Shown here piece after piece: positions 1-8,522 of a stretch of DNA of 64,000 nt. The notes beneath the pieces were generated by a model. The model was not told where the DNA came from and searched no databases. It worked only from the letters and a program-made list of their open reading frames with translations. Origin of the DNA: an uncultured Alphaproteobacteria bacterium (lineage in GTDB: Bacteria > Pseudomonadota > Alphaproteobacteria > CAAHEQ01 > UBA3637); the NCBI GenBank assembly GCA_934202735.1, contig CAKPYH010000003.1, forward strand, positions 124,001-188,000. The letters run 5' to 3'. Position 1 is the stretch's first letter. Each line of letters starts with the position of its first letter. The position numbers and the translations under genes are program-made.

Positions 1-3000
1 GGTAATTTTAATTTTATCATTAGACACATCGGTGGTACGCAGGTCCAACGTACTGCCCGTACCTAACTTTAAATTGGCACTGAGATTCATCTGACCGGCC
101 GTATCCGTTTTTGCCAAGGCATCCGTAGACACACCCAACGTCCCGCCGTTCATGTTCAGGTTTCCCGTACCCCCACCGATGATCAAACGGCCACTGCCCG
201 CATCGGTTGTTCCGTTGACCAAGAAAGTCCCACCGTTCACCACCACATCATTCGTGATTTTCAAGTTCTTCCGTTTATCTTCAGCGACGGGCTTACCCAA
301 GTTTTTGAACACAAAAGACCCTTGATTCAAAATCAGGTTATCCATATCACCGGCCCAATCCACCGTCAAGCGTCCCCCGTTGACATTGACCGTTGTATTT
401 TCTACCGCACCCGCTACATCTTCACGACGAATAATCTGACTGGTTTCCACATCGGACAAAATGTTCAAGGCCGTCCGGCTGCCCAACCAAAATCCTTCGG
501 GCTTACCGTCATCGGACCCGCGGGCCCAAATGGCATGACGGGTATTAAAGGCCCCGTTTTCAACCACAACACGATCCACTTGAATGGTACCAAACGAATC
601 CAAGGATTCGTATTTCGGAGCCACAAACACCGTCGTGTTGACGGAACTGTTTTGCCATTCACCGATGTTAGCCCGAATCAAATCGTTATCATAAACCCGA
701 ACGGACCCGGCCGTATCCAGCAACACATTGTCAGCCGTTACGGTATCCAAAACATTCAAAGTCCCGCCACCGATCAAAACCAAGTCCGTATCAAAAATGT
801 TATCCATATTAAAGACACCGTTGTCCAAAAGGTCTAACCATACAGTCGTATTGGTGGCGCCATCGTCCTTTTTCACGGGATCATAGACACGGACATCTTT
901 TCCCCTGAGCCGCAACCACGTATCCGATGCCAGATGGATATTCCCGTATATATCACCGTGATCTTCATTTGTTTTACCCATTTGTAATCCGCCGGTTTGA
1001 ACGTAAATATCATCTACATTAACCGACCCAAGCAAACTGTTCTCTTCACTGACGGTCGGGGGTTGAAATTCCGCGCCTTCCGCCGCGTTAGCCACAGAAT
1101 ACACATTGACATTTTTCTTGTTTTCCTTTTTGAACAACCCGCCGTCAATATCCGCACCGGTCAAATAGATATTGGAATCATCCCCCACATATATCGGGGC
1201 CTCAACGACGGCACGAGTACCATTGGCGGTCAACCGGATTTCGGCCCGGTCTCCCATGTCCAGTTTTCCGGCTTTAATCAAAGCATTGTTGAGAACTTTG
1301 CCGTCATCCCCCATCGTGATGGCCTTTTCAATTTCCACCCAGGACAGACCGAAACCACCCCCGCTTTTTAATTGTAAAGTTCCTTCTTTGCCGAAGGTTA
1401 ACGATCCGGCATAAATCACATTTTGGGCATCCGTAGCCGTAGTCAGACTGCTGTTATCCCCCAGTGTAATATCCAACAACGCCGGTTCGTCTTTTCTCCG
1501 GGCAAGTTCGGCGTGATATCCGGTGGCATCCTGTGTAATGTTAAAAGCCGCCAACGCATTTCCCGTCAATGTACCACCCGCCATAGAAAGGGTGCTGTTC
1601 TTTCCTAAATCCAATTTTGAGGTGAACACGACAGAATCGGTCCACCAGGCCAAATCTTTCAAATTCTTATCTATATTTTCTTCCTTGTGAGGCGTACCGA
1701 TCAGGGACAAAGTTCCCCCGTCTTGCATGGTTATGGAATCTGCACGAACATAATTGCTGACCACCCCCGCATCAATCTTGGACCGGATATATTGTTCTTC
1801 GCCGGCTTTTTCCAGGGCTTCTGTGTTTAATCGTGTCCGATCATCGGATAAACTCACTTCATCTTGCCAATACGATTTCAATTCCAAGGTGCCGTCAGCA
1901 TCCGCCGTCAAGCCCCCTGTTCCATCGGACTTGTTCAAGAAAACACGACTGCCTTCAAAGGTTAAAGCCCCCGCTTTCCCCAACGTAAAATTTTCCCCGG
2001 TATACGTTGTATTTTTGGCCGAAAAAACACTGTCCGCCCCCACAAGCGTTTGAGCGATAGATACCTGACTGGCCAAGGGTATCGTATTTAAAGTCCGTTC
2101 TTCGTCTGTCGTCGTGATCTTACCGTCTTGACCTGCCACTTCCTTGTTAATGATAATCTCCCGTTCCCAGGTTTCGGCTGTCTTTTTGTTCGGTGTTCCC
2201 CGTTGATCACGTTCCTGATAATATTCACCGCTGGTCCAATAGTAATCGGCCCCGAACTGAACATTCGCCTGTTGCCCCACACGCAAGGTATCGGCCACAA
2301 CGGTAGATCCTTGATCGGCCCGAACCATCGCCATATCCCCTAAATCCATCAGACCCGTTTTCAACACCGCCAATTCGTCTTGATCGGTCATGGTTGAATC
2401 TACTTTATTCAAGGCATTATCCGCCGTATACACCAACAGGTGTGAAGAATTCCGATTGTCTGTACGTCGGGCCGTTTCATGATAAGGATTATTCATCAGG
2501 TATAGTTGAAACCCGTTCGCTTTGGCATTACCTAAAGTATCTCCGGCTTTAATCACTTGGTTTTCAATCGTACCGGAATGATACATGCGCCCCGATTGAC
2601 TGAAATAAATGTTATCCGTGGTTATCGTTGCATTCGGGTTCAAATAGACATTCAATCGCTTGGACCCATCACTCCGTTTGGGATTGTCTTCCATGACTTC
2701 ATAGGCCCCGTTGACCAACTCGCTATCGCGATCCATCCACAACAAACTGCCACTCCAACCCGGAAACTCGGTATTGTTTTCACCGGCCTTAGAAGCCATT
2801 TGTCCCCGGTTATAAACGCGTGCCTGTGTTCCCAACAGGACAGATCCATTTAATGCGGCGTGATCATCACCATAATTTTCACCGTTAAAAATATCCGCAT
2901 CGGCCGATTGATACAGGTGGATACGTTCCAAGGTACCATAGTTATACACCCCTGTCGTCATTTTTTGATTCGGCATCGGGTGTGCATAAATACTATAGCC

Positions 3001-3324
3001 GTTCCCCGTGGTTTTGATTTGCCCTTTATTGATGATTTTCGTTCCCGACAAAGATGTTTTATCCGTGGCATACATATAATATCCGTGTCCGTCTTCGGTC
3101 GTCAAATCCCCGTTGTTGGTAAAGGTCATTTTCTCGGACGCTTGCACCATATTATTCGCCCCGGTTTCGGTAGCGGTGGCCCCATAAGGCACAGTCAACT
3201 GACCATTGTTATAAGTATAATTGCCATTCAACTTGCCGGATACTTGCGGTGCTTCCGCCAGTGCCACAGACGCAACCGACAAAATCGTTCCGGATAATAA
3301 CAGGGATAAAAAACAACGCAACAT
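1..3324 (-). CDS. large secreted repeat protein, autotransporter/adhesin-like, C-terminus outside window
   Basis: An open frame runs from ATG at 3324 to the window edge, 1108 residues without a stop. GGAGG lies 8 nt before the ATG. The N-terminus is a typical signal peptide (MLRCFLSLLLSGTILSVASV, cleavage likely after ALA). The rest is Gly/Asn/Thr/Asp-rich, low in Cys, with irregular short repeats of the kind NG(G/T)TL, LxLGxxSTL and VxNGG, the pattern of a right-handed beta-helix passenger. A beta-barrel translocator or other anchor would lie beyond position 1 and is not visible. Likely an exported surface adhesin-type protein. The numerous plus-strand frames here are antisense shadows. Exact function and secretion route are unknown. 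Confidence 0.8.
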   Translation of the reverse strand, partial: MLRCFLSLLLSGTILSVASVALAEAPQVSGKLNGNYTYNNGQLTVPYGATATETGANNMVQASEKMTFTNNGDLTTEDGHGYYMYATDKTSLSGTKIINKGQIKTTGNGYSIYAHPMPNQKMTTGVYNYGTLERIHLYQSADADIFNGENYGDDHAALNGSVLLGTQARVYNRGQMASKAGENNTEFPGWSGSLLWMDRDSELVNGAYEVMEDNPKRSDGSKRLNVYLNPNATITTDNIYFSQSGRMYHSGTIENQVIKAGDTLGNAKANGFQLYLMNNPYHETARRTDNRNSSHLLVYTADNALNKVDSTMTDQDELAVLKTGLMDLGDMAMVRADQGSTVVADTLRVGQQANVQFGADYYWTSGEYYQERDQRGTPNKKTAETWEREIIINKEVAGQDGKITTTDEERTLNTIPLASQVSIAQTLVGADSVFSAKNTTYTGENFTLGKAGALTFEGSRVFLNKSDGTGGLTADADGTLELKSYWQDEVSLSDDRTRLNTEALEKAGEEQYIRSKIDAGVVSNYVRADSITMQDGGTLSLIGTPHKEENIDKNLKDLAWWTDSVVFTSKLDLGKNSTLSMAGGTLTGNALAAFNITQDATGYHAELARRKDEPALLDITLGDNSSLTTATDAQNVIYAGSLTFGKEGTLQLKSGGGFGLSWVEIEKAITMGDDGKVLNNALIKAGKLDMGDRAEIRLTANGTRAVVEAPIYVGDDSNIYLTGADIDGGLFKKENKKNVNVYSVANAAEGAEFQPPTVSEENSLLGSVNVDDIYVQTGGLQMGKTNEDHGDIYGNIHLASDTWLRLRGKDVRVYDPVKKDDGATNTTVWLDLLDNGVFNMDNIFDTDLVLIGGGTLNVLDTVTADNVLLDTAGSVRVYDNDLIRANIGEWQNSSVNTTVFVAPKYESLDSFGTIQVDRVVVENGAFNTRHAIWARGSDDGKPEGFWLGSRTALNILSDVETSQIIRREDVAGAVENTTVNVNGGRLTVDWAGDMDNLILNQGSFVFKNLGKPVAEDKRKNLKITNDVVVNGGTFLVNGTTDAGSGRLIIGGGTGNLNMNGGTLGVSTDALAKTDTAGQMNLSANLKLGTGSTLDLRTTDVSNDKIKIT

Positions 3325-3357
3325 CAAGGGGCCTCCGTTCATAAAAAGATACAGTCA

Positions 3358-3387
3358 ATACTACACTTTTTTTCTCTGCCCTGTCAA
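3358..3387 (-). promoter_or_regulatory. sigma70-like promoter of the secreted repeat protein
   Basis: On the minus strand TTGACA (3387-3382), 18-nt spacer, TAGTAT (3363-3358), about 34 nt upstream of the start codon at 3324. Confidence 0.6.
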
Positions 3388-3409
3388 GAATAAATCATAC
3401 AAAACCGGT

Positions 3410-3431
3410 AAAAAAAACGGACTTTCGCCGT
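3410..3431 (-). terminator. probable terminator after the RsmB-like gene
   Basis: Reading the minus strand, a short hairpin ACGG-CGAAAGT-CCGT is followed by a run of eight T. It lies 19 nt after the stop codon at 3450. The stem is short, so efficiency is uncertain. Confidence 0.45.
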
Positions 3432-3449
3432 GTACGGTATTATTCACGT

Positions 3450-4532
3450 CTAGCGTTTCTGCATCAAGCACAAGAAAAATCCGTCCGTTTGTGTACGCAG
3501 CGGAGAATATCGTTTTGTCTTTAACACCGTGTAATTCGGGTGTTTTATCAAAAAATCGGCAACTTGATTTTCATTTTCATCCTGCGTTAAAGAACAGGTA
3601 ATATAAGACAAAAAATGCCCGTTCTTTACATATCGTTCGGCGCGATTCAAAATATCCGCTTGCAGAGCCGTTATGTTTTTCAATTGCTTCTCGGTCAATT
3701 TCCATCGCATATCCGGCACCCGCCGCCACGTCCCTGTACCCGAACACGGCGCATCTACCACCACATGATCAAACTTTTTGAACGGTTCCGGCAATCGGGT
3801 AACAATTTTGATAATACTGATATGCGCCCGGGCCGCCCGCCGGGTCAATTCAAACAATCGCTTGGGCGCGGCATCATAGGCCTGAATAAACCCTTTATTC
3901 CCCATCATCTGAGCAAAAATAAGGCTTTTCCCGCCGGCACCGGCACAAAAATCAAAGACATCTTGCTTCGGTTTCACCCCGATATCCAATGCGACCAATT
4001 GTGCCCCTTCATCCTGAATTTCCAACAAGCCTTTCTTATACACTTTGGTATCAGATAAATTCGCAAAATTTTCCAATACAATCCCGTAAGGCGATTGCGT
4101 ACAAGGCGATACCGTCAATCCTTCGGCCCGCAACGATTCCATGATTTGTGTCCGATCCCCGATGGCTCGCAAAATAATCGGAGCCGATCCTGACAAGGCC
4201 GGCAATTCCTGGGCTGCATCAGGTACATGGGCAGGCAGCCATTCGGGAACTTCCCATCGCACCCAATCAGGGGCCCCGGATACATCGGGCAGACCCGTTT
4301 CCCGAAACCGTGTCAGGCGTGTCTCCCAATCCGTATCCGACCACGCATACATCAGGCGTGAACGCGCCCGGACCGCCGACCAAACCAAATCCAACAAGGC
4401 ACGCCGTTCATCGGCAGTTAAATACCGATGTGTATTCATATAATCTGACAAAATATCATTTGCCGGCGTATTGCGAGATCCGATTTTATCCATCAAATAA
4501 GCCGCCGTTTTAATCAGATTTTCGGTTTCCAT
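3450..4532 (-). CDS. RsmB/NSUN-family RNA (cytosine-C5) methyltransferase
   Basis: 360 residues from ATG 4532; the start overlaps the pth stop (TGATG), so translation is coupled. The Rossmann domain shows the SAM site DFCAGAGGKS (about residue 190), motif IV DAPCSGTG and motif VI TCSL. Both the release Cys (PCS) and the catalytic Cys (TCS) of the NSUN/RsmB family are present. It is shorter than E. coli RsmB (about 430) and the N-terminal part is only weakly NusB-like. It probably methylates rRNA or tRNA cytosine; the target cannot be read from sequence. Last gene of the rplY-pth operon. An in-frame TTG at 4535 is a less likely start. Confidence 0.85.
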   Translation of the reverse strand: METENLIKTAAYLMDKIGSRNTPANDILSDYMNTHRYLTADERRALLDLVWSAVRARSRLMYAWSDTDWETRLTRFRETGLPDVSGAPDWVRWEVPEWLPAHVPDAAQELPALSGSAPIILRAIGDRTQIMESLRAEGLTVSPCTQSPYGIVLENFANLSDTKVYKKGLLEIQDEGAQLVALDIGVKPKQDVFDFCAGAGGKSLIFAQMMGNKGFIQAYDAAPKRLFELTRRAARAHISIIKIVTRLPEPFKKFDHVVVDAPCSGTGTWRRVPDMRWKLTEKQLKNITALQADILNRAERYVKNGHFLSYITCSLTQDENENQVADFLIKHPNYTVLKTKRYSPLRTQTDGFFLCLMQKR

Positions 4533-5092
4533 CAAGGAGTCACCAACCTGTTCATAAAGGTTTGCATATTATCCTGCAACAACAAGGGAACTTGGTCGGC
4601 TATCTTCCCCAACACGCGGTCAATTTGTTCCCGATCCGCCCGGGGAAAAGCATGAAGAACCCAATCTACAACCATGGCCCGATCGGCCGGTTTATCCGTC
4701 CCGATACGCACCCGCATATAGGCCGGTCCGATATGCGCATCTATACTTTTCAACCCATTATGGCCACCGGCCGAGCCCCCCCGTTTTACCTTGACCTTAC
4801 CTACCGGTAAATCCATATCATCGTGGAAAACAATAACATTGTCCGGTGTCAGTTTATAAAAAGAGCAAACCGCCGCAACCGCTTGTCCGGACAAGTTCAT
4901 AAAGGTTGTCGGCTTTAACACCAAGACTTTTTCGCCGGCTATGGTACCGGTGGCCAGTTGCCCCTGAAACTTATCCCGAAACGGCGTAAAGGAATAGCGG
5001 CGGACAATTTCGTCCACCGCCATAAACCCGACATTGTGGCGTGTATCGGCATATTCCGATCCCGGATTACCCAATCCCGCCAGCAAAAACAT
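4532..5092 (-). CDS. pth: peptidyl-tRNA hydrolase
   Basis: 186 residues, usual family length. It hydrolyses the ester bond of peptidyl-tRNAs dropped from ribosomes, in the cytoplasm. Visible hallmarks are GLGNPG (6-11), RHNVGF with catalytic His19, FMNLSGQAV, the FHDDMDLPVGK stretch with the catalytic Asp, GGSAGGHNGLKS and RVRIGTDKP. It starts 3 nt after the rplY stop and overlaps the next gene by one base, the common rplY-pth arrangement. Confidence 0.97.
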   Translation of the reverse strand: MFLLAGLGNPGSEYADTRHNVGFMAVDEIVRRYSFTPFRDKFQGQLATGTIAGEKVLVLKPTTFMNLSGQAVAAVCSFYKLTPDNVIVFHDDMDLPVGKVKVKRGGSAGGHNGLKSIDAHIGPAYMRVRIGTDKPADRAMVVDWVLHAFPRADREQIDRVLGKIADQVPLLLQDNMQTFMNRLVTP

Positions 5093-5095
5093 GGC

Positions 5096-5758
5096 CTACG
5101 CCTTTTTATCAGCCGCCGGAGCCGCCGGAGCCGCCGCAGCCGGAGCCGCCGCAGCCGCAGGTGTGGCTGTCGTATCGGTCGCTGCCGGAGCATCTTCTTG
5201 AGTTGCCGTCACGATGGTCGCCACCGTAAAGTCTTCATCGGCCGTCAAAGATACACCTTTGGGCATCTGCAAGGCAAACGCCGTAAACGAATCGCCGATT
5301 TCGGCCGTACCCAAATCTACCACGAAAGATTCCGGAATATTGTCCGGCGTACATTTCACTTCCACCGTCCGGTGCACGATATTCAACACACCGCCTTTCT
5401 TGATACCCGGCGCAGTCGCTTCATTGATAAAGGACAACGGAATATCTAGGGTCAGCATTGAATTCTTGGAAATGCGCAGGAAGTCCGCATGCATCGGACG
5501 ATTAGACACCGGGTGCTTTTGAATATCTTGGCACAGTACATGGAAACTTTCGCCATCGGCCGCGATTTCAAATTGGCGTGTCCACAAACCTTTCCGCGCC
5601 ATTTCGGCAACCAAAACTTTTTCTTCCAAAGAAATCATAACGGGTGCCTTTTTATCCCCATAAATTACCGCAGGAATCAGACCAGCCCGACGATTTGCCC
5701 GAGAGGCCCCCTTACCAGCTTTTTCACGTTTTGTTGCGTTTAATACAGTCGCTTTCAT
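5096..5758 (-). CDS. rplY: large-subunit ribosomal protein bL25 (Ctc type)
   Basis: 220 residues from ATG 5758 (MKATVLNATKREK), chosen because AAGGA precedes it by 8 nt; the frame stays open upstream but without a better site. The N-terminal L25 domain that binds 5S rRNA is followed by the TL5/Ctc beta domain (to about residue 190). The tail is an Ala/Pro low-complexity segment ending in ADKKA, encoded by a GCC/GCN-rich repeat, longer than in many homologues. First gene of rplY-pth-methyltransferase. Confidence 0.95.
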   Translation of the reverse strand: MKATVLNATKREKAGKGASRANRRAGLIPAVIYGDKKAPVMISLEEKVLVAEMARKGLWTRQFEIAADGESFHVLCQDIQKHPVSNRPMHADFLRISKNSMLTLDIPLSFINEATAPGIKKGGVLNIVHRTVEVKCTPDNIPESFVVDLGTAEIGDSFTAFALQMPKGVSLTADEDFTVATIVTATQEDAPAATDTTATPAAAAAPAAAAPAAPAADKKA

Positions 5759-5848
5759 AATTAAATCCTTATAAAACAAAGTGATATGGCGGACATTCCT
5801 CCAGGGGTGATTGCCCGACACAGCCCATCACTATGACAGGCGGAAAAT

Positions 5849-5877
5849 TGTATACACCTTTTTGATAAAAAAATCAA
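5849..5877 (-). promoter_or_regulatory. promoter of rplY operon
   Basis: Minus strand TTGATT (5877-5872), 17-nt spacer, TATACA (5854-5849). It predicts a leader of about 85 nt before the rplY ATG. Confidence 0.65.
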
Positions 5878-5917
5878 GACTTTTTTGAACAACGGGACAA
5901 AAAAAGGGCACAATCCG

Positions 5918-6112
5918 TCAATAATGCGGAGGCGGCGTTTCCTCTGATTGCGGTTTAACCAGGGTTTCCGCGTGCGCTGCCGTCAATCGTTCAATATGCT
6001 TTTCCAACACCTCAACCAATCGGGATAAACGCGCCACTTCCCCACTTAAATCATCCAGCATACGTTCTTGTTGAGCCAAACAAATTTCAATGTTATCCAA
6101 GCGTTCAGACAT
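5918..6112 (-). CDS. slyX: SlyX family protein
   Basis: 64 residues, predicted coiled coil through most of its length (heptad-like Leu/Ile spacing from MSERLDNIEICL to EKHIERL). It ends in TPPPHY; the PPHY tail is the SlyX signature. Cellular role is not firmly known. ATG overlaps the HPr stop by one base (TAATG), so it is the third gene of the EIIA-HPr operon. Confidence 0.85.
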   Translation of the reverse strand: MSERLDNIEICLAQQERMLDDLSGEVARLSRLVEVLEKHIERLTAAHAETLVKPQSEETPPPHY

Positions 6113-6387
6113 TACTCGCCTTCTCCGAAACGATGATTGATCAACTCACACAAAGCCGCCATCGCTTCGGCGGCATCGGGCCCGTCTGTCGTAATCGTAA
6201 TATCTTCCCCCAATGATACCGCCAACATCAACAATCCCATAATGGATTTACCCGATACGGGAGGCTCACCTTCTTTTTCCACCGTAATATCCGATGTAAA
6301 ACGTTCGGCAGTCTTTACAAAAGCCGCCGTTGCCCGTGCATGCAGCCCTTTCAGATTCTGTATTGTAATCTGACACCGACAAGACAT
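6112..6387 (-). CDS. ptsH: HPr-like phosphocarrier protein (nitrogen/regulatory PTS)
   Basis: 91 residues. The active site KGLHARATAAF carries the phosphorylatable His16. The second conserved loop GKSIMGLLML carries Ser48, equivalent to the HPr-kinase site Ser46. It starts directly after the EIIA stop. No EII permease genes are present, so, as is common in Alphaproteobacteria, the pair probably relays phosphate for regulation rather than sugar import. HprK and EI are not in the window. Confidence 0.93.
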   Translation of the reverse strand: MSCRCQITIQNLKGLHARATAAFVKTAERFTSDITVEKEGEPPVSGKSIMGLLMLAVSLGEDITITTDGPDAAEAMAALCELINHRFGEGE

Positions 6388-6789
6388 TCAAGCATCCAAT
6401 TTTAATAAGTGCGATGCAATGTTGATATACTTGCGACCGGCTTCCTGAGCCGCCGATACCGCATCAGCCACCGTTTCATTCCGAACACGCATCAACTTGA
6501 CCAGCATGGGAATATTCATACCCGAAATGACTTCTATGTTGCGTTCTTCCATAATTGAAATCGCCAAGTTAGACGGGGTTCCGCCAAACATATCCGTGAT
6601 CACAACCACGCCATCACCTTTGTCTACTGCGGCCGTTTTTTCCAAAATTTCCTGTCGTTTGGTTTCCGTATCATCATCGGTGGATATCCCGACACAGGCC
6701 ACATCCGTCTGCGGCCCGACAACATGTTGAGCCACACTCAACATTTCCTGAGCCAAGCGGCCGTGTGTTACCAAAACAATTCCTATCAT
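6388..6789 (-). CDS. PTS EIIA component, mannose (ManX) family
   Basis: 133 residues. The N-terminal strand MIGIVLVTHGRLA places the phosphorylated His at residue 9; VITDMFGGTPSN and SGMNIPMLVKL match EIIA-Man. It receives phosphate from the HPr encoded next. Stand-alone EIIA-Man domains in Alphaproteobacteria are regulatory. Start ATG 6789 with GGAGA upstream. First gene of a three-gene operon with HPr and slyX. Confidence 0.93.
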   Translation of the reverse strand: MIGIVLVTHGRLAQEMLSVAQHVVGPQTDVACVGISTDDDTETKRQEILEKTAAVDKGDGVVVITDMFGGTPSNLAISIMEERNIEVISGMNIPMLVKLMRVRNETVADAVSAAQEAGRKYINIASHLLKLDA

Positions 6790-6820
6790 AACTGTCTCCT
6801 TTATTCAGGTTGAATGCTCC

Positions 6821-6849
6821 CTTATAGCATATTTTAATCTTGAAATCAA
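6821..6849 (-). promoter_or_regulatory. promoter of EIIA-HPr-slyX operon
   Basis: Minus strand TTGATT (6849-6844), 17-nt spacer, TATAAG (6826-6821), with TGC before the -10 (extended -10). Confidence 0.7.
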
Positions 6850-7129
6850 GTTTTTTAATTTTCCCTTATCGTAGCGTCAAAACGGTATCTCTCCGATTTG
6901 TACACGCGCTTTCGCAAGACTACGCAATTAAAAAATACCGCCGGTACCTTGATTTGTAAGGCCATGATCCTGACCGAACACCGGAACAACCCTTTGTCCG
7001 CCGTTTGAATTTCAGGCGGAATGATACCGGGTCATAGGGAAAAAACAGGCATAACAGCATCAGACAAAATAAACCGAAACAACCCAAAAGTATCAACCGT
7101 CTGTATGCGTTTACGGGTTAGGCATACCT
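6850..7129. other. intergenic region, no gene recognised
   Basis: About 280 nt between the der 3' end and the EIIA promoter. No coding frame with an acceptable start is seen. Small inverted repeats are visible: TCCGCC/GGCGGA around 6998-7020 and GTATGC/GCATAC around 7102-7127. The latter follows the der stop but lacks a T-run. Confidence 0.5.
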
Positions 7130-8509
7130 TTATTTTTTACTTTTCTTGCGCCGATCGGCAAAGGGGTTTTCTCGCTTGCGCATGTGAATCCGAATCGGCA
7201 CGCCAACCAAGCCGAATTGTTCGCGGATCCCATTAGACAAATATCGTAAATACGATTCCGGCAAGGAATCCGGATTACTGGAAAAAATCACAAAGGTTGG
7301 GGGACGAATGCTGACCTGCGTCATATACTTCATCGGTATCCGGCGACCATTGGATGCAATCGGCGTGGGATGGGCCTCGGTCATTGCTTTCAGAAAATCA
7401 TTCATCTTGTGGGTAGACACCCGTTTGTTCCACAACTTGTAAATATGGAAAACCGTTGTCATCATCGGATCCAAACCCATACCGGTTTTGGCCGATACCG
7501 TTACAACCGGCAAGCCCTTGACCTGTTGCAAAGATGTTTCCATTTTGGCTTTTAACTCATTGAGTACATGACGGGGATTCGCCACAGAATCCCACTTGTT
7601 CAACGCAATAATCAAGCCCCGCCCTTCATCCAAAACTTTGGACGCAATCATCAGATCTTGTCGCTCCATAGGTTGATTGGCATCCAACACCAAAATCACC
7701 ACTTCGGCAAAATCAATCGCGTTGCGCGTGTCGGCGGCCGATATACGTTCCAAATCATCATCTACTTTGCCGTATTTGCGCAGGCCCGCCGTATCGGTCA
7801 ACAAAATCGGATTGCCTTTCCACGCCCATGGAATCGTAATGGCATCACGGGTTACCCCTGCTTCGGGACCTGTCAATAATCGGTCTTTTTGAAGCAGGCG
7901 GTTGATCAAAGTGGACTTTCCGACATTCGGTCGCCCCACAATCGCCAATTTCAACGGACGGTTTACAGGTGTGTCAGATGTTTCAGAATCCGTTTCGGCC
8001 GGTTCTGTTTCCGGGGTCGGCGATGCGGCACAGAGTGGCTTTAATATGCCATACAGGCGATCCAGCCCTAAACCGTGTTCCGCCGAAACCGGAATCGGAT
8101 CCCCTAGCCCCAAGCGATACAATTCGGCCAACTGATGCACTTGGGTTTTCCCTTCACACTTGTTCGCCACCAACACCACCGGTTTATCCAACCGGCGTAA
8201 ATCACGCGCCAATCGTTCGTCCAAGCGTGTCAACTCGGCCCGCGCATCGGCCAACATCACCACAACATCCGCTTCCCGAATGGCTTGTTCGGTCTGATTC
8301 CACATAGCATGCGCCAAAGATGTTGTTTCTTCCAACCCCGCCGTGTCAATCAGGCGAAAAGTTAAATCCTGCAACGTGGCAACGGCCTCTTTCCGATCGC
8401 GCGTTACGCCCGCACGGTCATGCACAATCGCCAATCGCCGCCCGCACAGGCGGTTGAATAAAGTAGACTTACCGACATTCGTTCGGCCTACAATCGCAAC
8501 GGTTTTCAT
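7130..8509 (-). CDS. der: ribosome-assembly GTPase Der (EngA)
   Basis: 459 residues with two tandem G domains and a C-terminal KH-like domain. G domain 1 shows GRTNVGKS, DTAGLEE and NKCE; G domain 2 shows GRPNVGKS, DTAGLRK and NKWD. The linker between them is acidic/Ser/Thr-rich (about residues 165-185). The tail is strongly basic (RRKKSKK). It acts in 50S subunit maturation. It lies 13 nt after bamB, the widespread yfgM-bamB-der order. Confidence 0.97.
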   Translation of the reverse strand: MKTVAIVGRTNVGKSTLFNRLCGRRLAIVHDRAGVTRDRKEAVATLQDLTFRLIDTAGLEETTSLAHAMWNQTEQAIREADVVVMLADARAELTRLDERLARDLRRLDKPVVLVANKCEGKTQVHQLAELYRLGLGDPIPVSAEHGLGLDRLYGILKPLCAASPTPETEPAETDSETSDTPVNRPLKLAIVGRPNVGKSTLINRLLQKDRLLTGPEAGVTRDAITIPWAWKGNPILLTDTAGLRKYGKVDDDLERISAADTRNAIDFAEVVILVLDANQPMERQDLMIASKVLDEGRGLIIALNKWDSVANPRHVLNELKAKMETSLQQVKGLPVVTVSAKTGMGLDPMMTTVFHIYKLWNKRVSTHKMNDFLKAMTEAHPTPIASNGRRIPMKYMTQVSIRPPTFVIFSSNPDSLPESYLRYLSNGIREQFGLVGVPIRIHMRKRENPFADRRKKSKK

Positions 8510-8522
8510 TTTCGGATACCCT

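Noticed and set aside
322..2853. Several plus-strand frames of 60-170 codons
   Set aside because: All lie antisense to the continuous 1108-codon secreted protein frame.
5759..5821. N-terminal extension of rplY or leader peptide
   Set aside because: The GGAGG-like site is 1 nt from an ATG, too close for initiation; the AAGGA-preceded ATG 5758 matches the family start.
7021..7236. 71-codon plus-strand ORF near the der 3' end
   Set aside because: No SD, overlaps der antisense, and has no protein-like composition.
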